The position numbers were made by a program, and so were the translations under genes. A stretch of 54,750 nt of DNA, from positions 1 to 54,750 of IMG/VR virus record IMGVR_UViG_3300022562_001966; one strand, given 5' to 3'. The stretch comes from a virus. Position 1 is the stretch's first letter. Each line of letters starts with the position of its first letter. The notes beneath the pieces are model-generated. The model was not told the origin of the DNA and searched no databases. It saw only the letters and a list, made by a program, of their open reading frames with translations. Shown piece after piece: positions 23,527 to 33,600 of this stretch.

Positions 23527-24012
23527 TTATGGCTGGATTTTATTCAATTGACCTGCTTCGAGAATGGGCAATCCAGCTTCAGTAGGAATATAAATTCTTT
23601 CACCTGCCTGACTCTGTATATTTTTTATCCAAAGATAACGCAGGTATTCTGAATTACCTTTCAATGATTGTCCAATGATTTGATTGGCCTCTGCCGTTGC
23701 TTTTGCCCTTAATATATCCACCTGATTTTCAGCTTCGGCCTCAATCACCATTGCACTACCCTTTGCCTGAGCCAATGTGATTCTAGCCTCTGCTGTCATT
23801 AACGCGGCCTCTTCTTTGGCTCTGGCATCTTCAATTTGTATTTTCTTTGACCATTCCGCTTCTTTCAACATGGCCTTACCGCGCATTTCTTTTGCATACT
23901 GATTATATATTGGGTACAAATACATCAACAAGCCAATAAACAAAAAACACAAGATGCTACCTGCCAAAAATCCCATCCAAGAATTATCATTGTTGCGATT
24001 GTTTCTGTTCAT
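23527..24012 (-). CDS. Membrane-anchored SPFH/prohibitin-stalk-like protein
   Basis: A 161-residue protein with one membrane helix (residues 13-34) and then a long Ala/Glu-rich helix at about 40-125. The end (QIIGQSLKGNSEYLRYLWIK, then IYIPTEAG) is the signature of the C-terminal stalk of prohibitin/HflK-HflC proteins. The globular SPFH domain that normally precedes it is missing. It lies next to the holin-like gene, so a role in membrane organisation, lysis timing or interference with host HflKC/FtsH is possible but unproven. Confidence 0.75.
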   Translation of the reverse strand: MNRNNRNNDNSWMGFLAGSILCFLFIGLLMYLYPIYNQYAKEMRGKAMLKEAEWSKKIQIEDARAKEEAALMTAEARITLAQAKGSAMVIEAEAENQVDILRAKATAEANQIIGQSLKGNSEYLRYLWIKNIQSQAGERIYIPTEAGLPILEAGQLNKIQP

Positions 24013-24226
24013 TATTCATCCTTTTTCGCTCGTAATAAGTTAACAGCGTATCAATGATTGCATCCAATTCATCCAGAGTCGGATTAAAATGCGTATCATT
24101 GATTGCAAAGGATAGCTTGTTTTTGGCGCGGTAATGTTGAATCTGAAAATTAGTATGAGGGGTTTTGATTTCTAGAAGCTTCAAATAATTGGAAGGCGTT
24201 AAGCGTTCACCCATATCAATCATCAT
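23987..24226 (-). CDS. Hypothetical protein, 79 aa
   Basis: A small soluble protein between two membrane-anchored ones. It ends with a Lys/Gln-rich tail overlapping the next start. AAAGGAGG lies very close to several ATGs (24226, 24223, 24214), so the exact start is uncertain. Function unknown. Confidence 0.6.
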   Translation of the reverse strand: MMIDMGERLTPSNYLKLLEIKTPHTNFQIQHYRAKNKLSFAINDTHFNPTLDELDAIIDTLLTYYERKRMNNEQKQSQQ

Positions 24227-24608
24227 CCTCCTTTTGGATTTTGTCATATAAAATGGTTTGCCGATTAACCAAATAATCGTATTTATGATAAAAATCCTGT
24301 CTGATTTCAGAAAGACGAAAATTCAAATCCTTCTTTAATTCATCGCGCATCATATAGACCTCGGATTTGTGAATGTAATTTTTTTCTAACTCAGAAATTC
24401 TAGATTCAAGTTTATCCCTATCTCTATCCAAACGCCTTATCCACTGTTCGGCATCACCTGATTTCATCGCTTTTGATTCCAAGCCTCGAACATCTTTTTG
24501 CAAAGACTCACGATCAGAATCGATTCTGGCTATCCATCGCTGAGCAAAAAACATGAGAGTTGTGACAATGCCGAAAAATAACCAAGGGAAAAATTCTTTG
24601 TATTCCAT
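24216..24608 (-). CDS. Single-pass membrane coiled-coil protein, 130 aa
   Basis: An N-terminal membrane helix (FPWLFFGIVTTLMFFAQRW) is followed by about 100 residues of charged heptad helix. The layout resembles an inner-membrane spanin (Rz type), although no nested outer-membrane lipoprotein partner is visible. It could also be a tail-region membrane protein. It lies in the putative lysis region with the holin-like gene. Confidence 0.65.
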   Translation of the reverse strand: MEYKEFFPWLFFGIVTTLMFFAQRWIARIDSDRESLQKDVRGLESKAMKSGDAEQWIRRLDRDRDKLESRISELEKNYIHKSEVYMMRDELKKDLNFRLSEIRQDFYHKYDYLVNRQTILYDKIQKEDDD

Positions 24609-25460
24609 TTATGATCGAGTCCAACGCTCAACAAAAGGCGTACTAGGAGTTGAAAACAGTACAATTAAATCATTAGCTGCTGACTCATACGCAATAAAAG
24701 GGCCGGATTGTGACCCCCTAGCCATTTGAAATAATTTACTCTGATACAAAAACGTATAAGTAGAGAAGTTAAAAGCAGAACCTAAGCTTACTTCATATAT
24801 ATAATTCCAGTCTCGATCATTATCAAAACCTGCCAAAAATAAAGTTAAACCATCTGGAGTCATATCAAAATCTGAAGCGAAAAAATTCGCTGTATTTGGC
24901 ATAGTTAAAACATAATGGTTAAATGGAGAAGAAATAGTTGTATCAACACGATAAGGGGTTGATACATTATAAACATCAATTTCAATAGTATTAAAAAATG
25001 TTAGCCTAAGACAAACAAGTTTTGTTCCATTATTAAAGAACTTCCCTGTTTTTACTGATCCCGAAGGGGCAAAATAATATCCTAAATCCTCAGATACAAC
25101 CCACGAATAAGTCCAAAAAAAATTATTTGTTAAATCAAAAGTCATGGCATTATTGTTAGACTGACTTACCCAAAGTCCAGAAGGATTATCTAAGATAATA
25201 TCAATCCCGCCTGAGCCAGAAAAATTTGATAACACAACTTGTTGCGGCGAACCTGAAGTTGGCAAATTACAAGTTGCATGATGGCTACCATACGGGCTAC
25301 CAACTACTCTGATAAAATGTGCAGCCGTTCCCTTTCTAGCCAAACCTCTGAGATTATAACTTGAATTAAAATAATTATGAGTCTGATAAATCAGATTACT
25401 AGGCAGAAGCGATAAATCAACCCCTGCCTGACTAGCAACTATGCCCGGAATAATGGCCAT
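24609..25460 (-). CDS. Beta-rich accessory tail protein, 283 aa
   Basis: A beta-rich protein with repeating F-x-F-x(2-4)-Y-type blades (LSNFSGSGGIDI, MTFDLTNNFFWTYSW, FASDFDMTPDGLTLFLAGFD), which suggests a beta-propeller of WD-like repeats. It lies downstream of the tail fibre, so it may be a tail-tip or receptor-binding accessory protein. The N-terminal MAIIPGIVASQAGVDLS is typical of small phage tail proteins. Confidence 0.7.
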   Translation of the reverse strand: MAIIPGIVASQAGVDLSLLPSNLIYQTHNYFNSSYNLRGLARKGTAAHFIRVVGSPYGSHHATCNLPTSGSPQQVVLSNFSGSGGIDIILDNPSGLWVSQSNNNAMTFDLTNNFFWTYSWVVSEDLGYYFAPSGSVKTGKFFNNGTKLVCLRLTFFNTIEIDVYNVSTPYRVDTTISSPFNHYVLTMPNTANFFASDFDMTPDGLTLFLAGFDNDRDWNYIYEVSLGSAFNFSTYTFLYQSKLFQMARGSQSGPFIAYESAANDLIVLFSTPSTPFVERWTRS

Positions 25461-25684
25461 TACGCGGGTTCATTCTCTTTTTCAGATTTTTTCGCTTGTT
25501 CTGCTTTCATGGCCAACCTTTGATCATCCATTTGCTTTTGAATTTCCTGTGCTTGTTGATTGACCTGTGACGCTAAATCATCAATTAATTCTCGAACTTC
25601 AGAATGCGGCCTTGTATCCAATAATTGCAGAATATATCTGGCTGTATTCAACGTCATTTTCAGTGAAAAATTTTTATCTTCCAT
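25460..25684 (-). CDS. Small helical protein, 74 aa, tail region
   Basis: A Gln/Glu/Lys-rich helical protein with AAGGA before the ATG. Its heptads (ELIDDLASQVNQQAQEIQKQ) fit a short coiled coil. It lies between the long tail fibre and the propeller-like protein, so it may be a fibre chaperone. Inference only. Confidence 0.6.
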   Translation of the reverse strand: MEDKNFSLKMTLNTARYILQLLDTRPHSEVRELIDDLASQVNQQAQEIQKQMDDQRLAMKAEQAKKSEKENEPA

Positions 25685-25709
25685 TTTACATTCCTTCGCT
25701 GTTTATTTA

Positions 25710-28700
25710 TTAAGCTGCTTCTAACCCACCAAACAATACCCATTCTGTTGATGCTCGTTTCCAAGCGGTTACAACTGCCCATTGTTCAGAGGTTTTTGTG
25801 GTAAAGGCACTGGCTTTGTTTAATGTGCCTGTATTTAATGCAATCGTAATCTGACCTGCACCGGATTGCATGATGTTAATTGTAGCTCCAACTGCGTGAT
25901 TTGCATTGGTTATTGTATAGGTTATTGCACCGGCATTGGCAATATCAACCATTGAGCATTCATCTGCTGCGACGGATGATCTGGTTGTTGTAGTTGTTGC
26001 GGATTGGGTTGTTTTGCTCGTTACTTGGCCTGTTGCTTTAATTGAACCAATGGTTTCAATATCGCCATTACCTTTGACCATAACTAAAACTGTGGTTGCA
26101 TTGAGTATGGCCAAGATATTTTCAGTAGCGTCTAAATTTTGTCCAAGACCAGTGCCTTTATAAGCGGTAATATTAATGCATCCCCAACCTGATCCTGTGG
26201 TTGGCGTCTGTCTGTAACCTTGTATTTGCAAACCAGAATTAGTTGATCCATAACCTTTTAAAACCAATCCCCCAGTTGGAGAGGATCTAAAATCACCATA
26301 AGTATTTACTCCCCCAGTTGTTGAAAATGGATTAGTAAAGCCTGTTCTTTTTAACGCGAACAACACCCCTGTTGAACCGCCAAAAAGATTTAATCCATTA
26401 TCGATTACATCTGGACTCGCATCATTACCGGAAATTATTTTTCCGGTAAAATACAAATCATCAAGGGCAGTTATGCTATTGCTTTGAGCATCCAGAGACC
26501 CCCCCAATTGCGGCGTAGTATCTTCAACAACATTGGCTAATCCACCGCCGCCTGCACCAAGCGTAATTATATCTGTGACGCTGTTTGCAGTGCGCTTAAT
26601 CAGAATGTCGCCATCATTTCCCGTACCTGTACCGTCGCTCATCCATAACACGTACTCGCCTTCAACTGGGTTGGCTGGATCAGCAGAAAGCTCTTTGCCT
26701 GAAAGTGCCCCTGCATGACGTGTTGCATTGTTAATTGCAATTCCAGATCGGGAAACAAGATGGCTCAATGTATGTAGCTCGCCACCACCTGTGAGATTCA
26801 ATAAGTGGGTAGTAAAATTACTTATCGTAAAAACGACTGAATCGCTATTTAATGGTTGAAGTCCACCTGATAACAGTGAGCACCCAATAGAGACAGTAGC
26901 GTTTCCTGAAAATAGAGCATTGCTTTGTGAGCCTGAATAGCCATTTAGATTCAGGGCTTTTGCGGAAGTAGTTGTGCCATTACCTTGTATAATCGCACCA
27001 TTGGGGTTGCTTCTAATGCTCAGAAATTGTTCGGAGCCTATGTCGCTTGAATCGTATCCTGACTGATAACCCTGAAACCCTCTATACGTACATAAAAAAC
27101 CATTTCCTGTCATCCGTAGCAAAGTAGCGCCGTTATTTGCAACTGTAAATACATTGTCTGTAGTTGGAATTGCAGTCGAACCGCCTATTCCATCTGATAA
27201 TGCCGCATTAAGATGAATCGCACCTGAATTAAAACCAGTTTGAGAAGTTCCTGCTAAACCGGATAGATTTATGCCGGTAATTGACTGACTGAACCCGGAT
27301 AAATTAAATCCTCCAAGAGACGGATCGAGTTTTGAAGTGGTGCCATAGGCTTTTGCTGGTGCCAGACTGGTGAACGGCTGATTAAGTGAGTCATTTAGCC
27401 AATATTGCGATATGCCATTCAGCGTTCCGGTATTAATCTGAATACTACCAACGTCTGCTCCAGTGATTGGCACTTTTCCTCCAGTAATGAGGCCGCTTGC
27501 TAGCTGTATACGTCCTTGGCCATCAAAGGCTGTTATATTTTTTGAATACGACTTAAAAATCAAACAGTATTGATCATCTTCAAAACTGCCAAACGTGCCA
27601 CTGGAATAACTTGTAGCACCCAAACTAATTGGGGCGCTTATTGATAACGAAGAAAGGTCAGCAATTTGAACCGGAGTATCTGCACCTGCACTAACCCCCA
27701 TCGAACCTGTTTTCCCAACTGCCCCTGAAAAATTTAATAAAATACCGCTTGGTGATTTCAAGATCTTTAAAAAAGTAGTTGTATCAACGCCATCAATCGT
27801 TGTTGAATTTGCATCCGTTATTGCAAAAAACACATTGCCCGTTGCGCCAACCGACTTATTAATAATGATTCCACCGGGCAGCATATTGTGCAAAGTTGGC
27901 TGACTGTAATTCGTGATGATCGAGGCCTCTGCCGTACTGCGAAACTTCTCTACCCCATTCACTCGCGCAATGATATCACCATCAACAATCGGAATATCAA
28001 CACTTGATGTGCCATTAACAATCGAATTGGGAGATCCAGTTCCAGCAATCAAAGCATCAACTTGGCTTTGCGTATAACCCGTATCCGTTGTTAATACGTC
28101 AAAGCCCTGCGATATCAACCCAGATACAAAATTGCCCAAATCACCAAATATAGTGCCAGCAACACTTAAACTACCATTTACGTTGACCCCACCGTGAAAG
28201 AAGGCAACGCTATCTGGATAAGCATCAGTAAACTCAGCAAACAATGTGCCGTTGTGGTTTATTTGTATGTCGCCATTCACTGACGGAATAACAACGCTCG
28301 ATGTGCCATTCACAATTTCATTTGGCAACCCTGCTCCGGCTATTAATGAATTCACTTGTGATTGGGTATAATAACGTGCATCACCTCGCGCATTATTCAA
28401 ATACTGCGTGTGCGGATCACCAATGGTTAAATTCGAAAGCGTGTTATGATCAATGCCAGTTACCAATGAATTCACTTGCGATTGGGTATAATAACGCGCA
28501 TCACCTCTTGCATTATTCAAATACTGAGTATGAGGATCACCAATGGTTAAATTCGAAAGCGTATTGTGATCAATACCCGTCAATAATCCATCAATCTGTG
28601 ATTTGGTATAATATCGAATATCGCCTCTTGTGTTATTCAAATACTGCGTGTGCGGATCACCAACGGTTAAATTCGAAAGATTGTTGTGATCGATTGCCGC

Positions 28701-30605
28701 CATTTGGGAATCAATCTGAGTTTTTGTGTAATATCGAATATCACCTCTAGCATCATTATGATATTGAGCATGATCATCATCGCCCAATCCTGTCATCTGG
28801 CCATGATCGGTAACTATGGCATCCCACTCTGCCGGATAAAAAGTTCCATCGCCAGTCGTTTGTTGATTGGCTTTGTACAATATTCCGTCATCTGGATTTA
28901 CGGCAACAACATTCGCATCATATTGCAAACTGTGATTCATTAAAGGCACGCCTGAAGGTGCGGCCACTTCCCATTGCGATATATCAAACGCACCGGCTGT
29001 GACTGCTTCTTTGGCTTGCCAAATCAAACCATCGCGTCTGACAAAATCATCCTGTGCGTAATTTGATAAGGTGCTGAAATACGGAATAGATAATAATTTT
29101 GTTGGCAAATCTGCTGCATCCAAGCCCCATAATTGGAAATCGGCTCGATTAATACCAATACCACCTTTTATTAATTCGCTGGCAGATGGCGAGGTTCCGG
29201 CTGAATCAGAATAAATTAAACTGAATAAATTATCCGGCGTTCCAAATTGACCACCCTGTAAAGTCACATTTTTAATTGATGATAGGGTACGATCACCGCC
29301 ATCAATAATTGTCTTTGCAGTAGTGTTGCTTGCAATTAATTCAAACTGATCACCTAAGACTTGCTGGCCATTGGTAAATATATATGATCCTGTGCCAATG
29401 CCATTGCTGTAATGCCATGTAAAGCCATCGCTGGCAACAACATCACCGGCATCACCGCTTGTACCAGCAATTGGTGGCCCCCAAGAACCATGAAAATTCC
29501 CAGTAATATCCAGAATGTAATAATCTCCGGCATTGTGGGATGGCGCTGTTGTTGTAGGATCAATAAAACCTTTAAAATTTGGCGTGCCAGAAAGTGAAAT
29601 CAAACTGGCATCAATTTTACCAGCAATGGTTGTTCTTACCAGTTTACCCCCATCCGGCGCTCCCGTACTGACAACCACACTGGTTAATGCTGTATCCAAT
29701 TGTTGTTTCGGAACGGCATGAAGCGGATTGATCGCATTGCCTGAAAGCGTTAAAAGACCTGTTAACGTTCCACCACTGATATTCAATTTTTGCGGATCAT
29801 GCCAATTATCAACATAACCTTTAGTTGCTGCATGAAGGTTATTTACCGGATTTCCACTTAACGTGATTGGGCCTGTGAATGTATCACCGGCTTTATTTGC
29901 TTTCAGCGCCAAACCAGCATCCGTATATTGCTTGGTTGCCGCTTCCAATGGATTTGCTGGATCACCATTTAATACCAATGGCCCTGTCATAGTTCCGCCA
30001 CTCAAAGGCAAACTATTTGCACTGGAATTTTGATTGAAATAATCCAAAGTCACTGGATGATTTGGCAGAGTTGGTGGCCCTGCCAATTCCAATGGGCCTG
30101 TTAAAACGCCACCGGCCAATGGGAGATAACCAGACAAATCCACTTGCGAAGGTATTAAGCCCCATTCTGTACCATCAAATACCAATGTATCGCCCGACAT
30201 AACCGGCTCATTGGCCACTGGCAAACCAAAAGAAGTGTGAACAGTACCATTGGTGTTATTGATGTAATAATCACCAACCGAAGGCGCTAAAGGGGCAACT
30301 GTGGTTGTTGCATCAATGACACCCTGATAATTCTGACCACTGCCGCCGCCTCCACCAAATGAAATGGTGCTGTTATTAATATCGATCACATAAAGCAAAA
30401 CATCATCTGAGCCATCAAAATATTTAACTTCATGAATTCCGGCTGTACTGGTATCCACCCATATCATTCCGGCAATGGCATACGATGGCCTTGCCGACCC
30501 TGAATGACTCGACATTTGCGCTGGAATCCATTGATTAAGCCGATTGGCTAAATCTGTACCAGTATGCAACGCTGGATTAAGAGGCTGATATTCAAATTGG
30601 CTCAT
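25710..30605 (-). CDS. Long tail fibre protein with tandem repeats
   Basis: A 1631-residue trimer-type tail fibre. The N-terminal ~330 residues hold repeated LPLSGGTMTGPL-type segments, common in side tail fibres of lambdoid phages. The middle has about four copies of a 40-residue repeat with YYTxSQ, GDPHTQY and NARGDARYY. Long Ser/Thr/Asn/Gly-rich beta-helical stretches follow, then a C-terminal tip. It probably binds the host surface. It lies directly after the J-like tip gene, as expected. Confidence 0.88.
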   Translation of the reverse strand: MSQFEYQPLNPALHTGTDLANRLNQWIPAQMSSHSGSARPSYAIAGMIWVDTSTAGIHEVKYFDGSDDVLLYVIDINNSTISFGGGGGSGQNYQGVIDATTTVAPLAPSVGDYYINNTNGTVHTSFGLPVANEPVMSGDTLVFDGTEWGLIPSQVDLSGYLPLAGGVLTGPLELAGPPTLPNHPVTLDYFNQNSSANSLPLSGGTMTGPLVLNGDPANPLEAATKQYTDAGLALKANKAGDTFTGPITLSGNPVNNLHAATKGYVDNWHDPQKLNISGGTLTGLLTLSGNAINPLHAVPKQQLDTALTSVVVSTGAPDGGKLVRTTIAGKIDASLISLSGTPNFKGFIDPTTTAPSHNAGDYYILDITGNFHGSWGPPIAGTSGDAGDVVASDGFTWHYSNGIGTGSYIFTNGQQVLGDQFELIASNTTAKTIIDGGDRTLSSIKNVTLQGGQFGTPDNLFSLIYSDSAGTSPSASELIKGGIGINRADFQLWGLDAADLPTKLLSIPYFSTLSNYAQDDFVRRDGLIWQAKEAVTAGAFDISQWEVAAPSGVPLMNHSLQYDANVVAVNPDDGILYKANQQTTGDGTFYPAEWDAIVTDHGQMTGLGDDDHAQYHNDARGDIRYYTKTQIDSQMAAIDHNNLSNLTVGDPHTQYLNNTRGDIRYYTKSQIDGLLTGIDHNTLSNLTIGDPHTQYLNNARGDARYYTQSQVNSLVTGIDHNTLSNLTIGDPHTQYLNNARGDARYYTQSQVNSLIAGAGLPNEIVNGTSSVVIPSVNGDIQINHNGTLFAEFTDAYPDSVAFFHGGVNVNGSLSVAGTIFGDLGNFVSGLISQGFDVLTTDTGYTQSQVDALIAGTGSPNSIVNGTSSVDIPIVDGDIIARVNGVEKFRSTAEASIITNYSQPTLHNMLPGGIIINKSVGATGNVFFAITDANSTTIDGVDTTTFLKILKSPSGILLNFSGAVGKTGSMGVSAGADTPVQIADLSSLSISAPISLGATSYSSGTFGSFEDDQYCLIFKSYSKNITAFDGQGRIQLASGLITGGKVPITGADVGSIQINTGTLNGISQYWLNDSLNQPFTSLAPAKAYGTTSKLDPSLGGFNLSGFSQSITGINLSGLAGTSQTGFNSGAIHLNAALSDGIGGSTAIPTTDNVFTVANNGATLLRMTGNGFLCTYRGFQGYQSGYDSSDIGSEQFLSIRSNPNGAIIQGNGTTTSAKALNLNGYSGSQSNALFSGNATVSIGCSLLSGGLQPLNSDSVVFTISNFTTHLLNLTGGGELHTLSHLVSRSGIAINNATRHAGALSGKELSADPANPVEGEYVLWMSDGTGTGNDGDILIKRTANSVTDIITLGAGGGGLANVVEDTTPQLGGSLDAQSNSITALDDLYFTGKIISGNDASPDVIDNGLNLFGGSTGVLFALKRTGFTNPFSTTGGVNTYGDFRSSPTGGLVLKGYGSTNSGLQIQGYRQTPTTGSGWGCINITAYKGTGLGQNLDATENILAILNATTVLVMVKGNGDIETIGSIKATGQVTSKTTQSATTTTTRSSVAADECSMVDIANAGAITYTITNANHAVGATINIMQSGAGQITIALNTGTLNKASAFTTKTSEQWAVVTAWKRASTEWVLFGGLEAA
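28320..28790. repeat. 120-bp tandem repeats inside the tail fibre gene
   Basis: About four copies with a 120-bp period; copy boundaries near 28367, 28487, 28607 and 28727 share GTATAATAxCG-type sequence. Each encodes a 40-residue fibre unit. The two copies nearest the C-terminus are almost identical, which suggests recent duplication and scope for copy-number change. Confidence 0.85.
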
Positions 30606-30623
30606 TTCGCAAATCCTTTTGCG

Positions 30624-33600
30624 TTAAAATTCCTTGCCATATCCGTATGCTGTCCAGTCAATCTCACCTGAAATTGGCTGGCCATCGGCGTTAAAAACAG
30701 TAACGTCAAATCCATATTTCGTTACTGCTGATCGATTAAAATAGTCACCTGCATTGGCATTTTGCAGCGAAATGGAAACGGTTGGCGGCTTTGTGAATGC
30801 GGTAGCAAAATTAATTGTGGTTGCTTGTGCATCTATGGCCACATCATTTCCTGATTCAGTTCGCTCTACCCAATCTGCCAACACTAAAGCCTGAAATACA
30901 GATGGACGATAATTGATCTCTTTTGTATCAAGACGAATCGCAAACTCAATATCCGTTGCCGTTACATCGGCTACTATCAGTTTAGTCCAACTATTGCTTT
31001 CGATTGGAAAACTGCCATCGGTATATCGATAGTAAATTTGGGCATCAACAAAATTAAGTCCTTTACCAGTCAGAGAAGGTTGTAACGGGACAGCTACTTG
31101 CAACGGGATAAACCAAGGATCGCCTAAATCTTCATCAGAGGCTAAAACCGCTGTTTGTATATCCGCACTCAAACGAACCTTGCTTGGCATGGAAAAATGA
31201 ATTCCCTTCAATACCGGATCAGGGTAATACCAGCCAACTTCCTGACCTGCTACCAATTCCAAATACCCCATATCCTGAACTGTATTGTCATGGACGCCAT
31301 TTGCAAATGGATCAAACTGTATAACATCAAATAGATCAACGCCGCTGATATCTTCAATTTGTGCCTTTGTTACTGCTGCATTGGTGCTGTAATTATTTGA
31401 AGCATCCACTGCTTTTATAAAATACAATCCTGTTCTCAATGGCACTGTAATACTGTTTGAATCAGGGGCAATATAATCAATCAATCGGCTGGAAGTTTGC
31501 CATGTTCCGCTTTCCATGCTGCTGTGTCGGATTTCATAATGATGAACTTCTGACAAATCATCTGGCAAAGTCCAGAACAAATAAATCGATTCAGATTGTG
31601 CATTTGAATTCAGCATTTCAATATCAGGTGGTGGGGTTGTATCCTGATTTATTGTGTATAAAGTATATCCTGCCTGACTGATCCCAACCCTTTCAACAAC
31701 GGCAACCACTGAATAATTCAAGATTAAAGCTTGATCCAATCGTGAGATATTTACATCATCCAGTTGTAACTTTGTCTCTGTCGTTGTGCCCAAATTCGTC
31801 ACACCAAAATCACCATCATTACGATAAACACGATAGTAATTTGGAAATCCATTATCAGGTGGCAACCAACTTAACGTTAACTTGGAAATCTTCTGGCCAT
31901 TCTCAATAACAACATTTTCGATAACATGAACATTTAATGGCGCTCCAATTGAATAATTATTCTCAATGCCAATTCTAGGCACCCTCTCTGGTATTGGCCC
32001 ATAAATGGCATCATCAACTTCCAATCTCTGTTCAACCAATCTTAGAGTTGCAGAAAAATCAGAACCCGCTGTAATTTCCTCGACAATGAATGGCGCTTTA
32101 ACTTGTTCTGTTACGCCATATTCCAAGATATCCCCAATGATTAAGGAATCCGCTTCGCCAGAAGGTAATTCAAGTTGATTGGATGAAATTTGCGTTACAG
32201 GAATTATTTGCTGTGATCGCCTCATTCGAATGGTATCCGCTGCCTGATACTCTACATCTGGATCAGCGCCAAAATCAGCAAATTGAAAATTCTGATTGGG
32301 GAAATTCGCGGTATAACGTGCAATGCCTCTTGTTACTCTGACTTCATCAACATACCCATTGAATGAAGAATTATCCCATCCATTTCTGCCAATCAGTGTT
32401 CCAGCATTAGCAAATGGGGATTTAGAGAAATCAATATCAACCATGCCTGTATAAACAGATTCTTTTCTACCATTGACAAACAAGCGTAAAATATCACCAC
32501 TTCTGGTCAAAGCAACGTGATACCATTGATTCGCCTCTATGATCGTTTCTGATAAAAGTAACGCATAATCATCTGCCAAATCATACCCAGAAAAAGCGAT
32601 TCGATTTCTTTTATACGGGGTTGTTGCATAAGCACCATATAAAATAATTTGTCTCGATCCCGATACAAATGAAGCATTATTGTAATTGGAAAATAAAGGC
32701 TGATTATTAGCCGACCTGTCTGAACAATTCATCCAGAACTCAATTGTAAAATCGATATCTTGGCCAAAATTGAAATGACTGTTTTTCTCTATTTGCAAAT
32801 AACGAATCGCAGGTGATGGACGCAAATTACAAGACTGACCAAATTTTGATTGCGCTGAATCAATGCGTGCATTTTGTGCGATTACTGATTTTCCGTAGCT
32901 GGATGAATCAATGAAATTTGTACTTTGATTTACTCCATCGCAATGCAGCAAAAGAACCACATTTTGCCAATAAGGATCACCCAAACCTGCCGATTGGATT
33001 TGTTCATCAAGGGTTATAACATCACCTTGAATATCAGCAATACGACAAGGCACGCCCCCAATTCGAATTGTATCATTTGCAACCAGAACAACATCACCTC
33101 TAGTTGCCACCAAATTTTCAATATCCAATCCACATTCAATCCGCTCTCTCTGTAATTTTGCGGTAGCCAAATAATACCGACCCAAACGATAGGCTTGTTG
33201 ATATCGAGTTGTTCCGGCTAAATTAAGATTCTCAAAAACAGTTGCATTTGAAAAATCATAACCATCGTTATAAACAACCACTTCGGTTGGTTCATAATTA
33301 TACGCTTCATCTTGAATGCTGATTTTCAAACCGTGTGGTGGACGAACATAAGAAACCGTTGTTGTGAAATTCCGGCAATTTTTCGGAGTGATTAATTGAA
33401 CAGGTGGGGTATCCAAAGTATCTCTGACAATACTGTATTTGCCATCCGTTCTTGATGGTGCTGCTCTGCCTGTACTGCAAACCGTCTGCAAAACTTGCTT
33501 AACCGTAGTTTCACCATCGATGATTAAATTACATTGGAATTGTGCAACGCCATCATCATTTGGTGCTGATTGATCACAATAATCTGCCCAAGCTTTGATG

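Noticed and set aside
28301-28750. A 149-residue plus-strand frame with repeats, antisense to the tail fibre
   Set aside because: It is the mirror of the 120-bp repeats of the fibre gene and has no promoter or ribosome-binding site.
28320-28790. Regular repeats that could look like a CRISPR array
   Set aside because: Period 120 bp without unique spacers, and the whole stretch is coding in one frame of the tail fibre.
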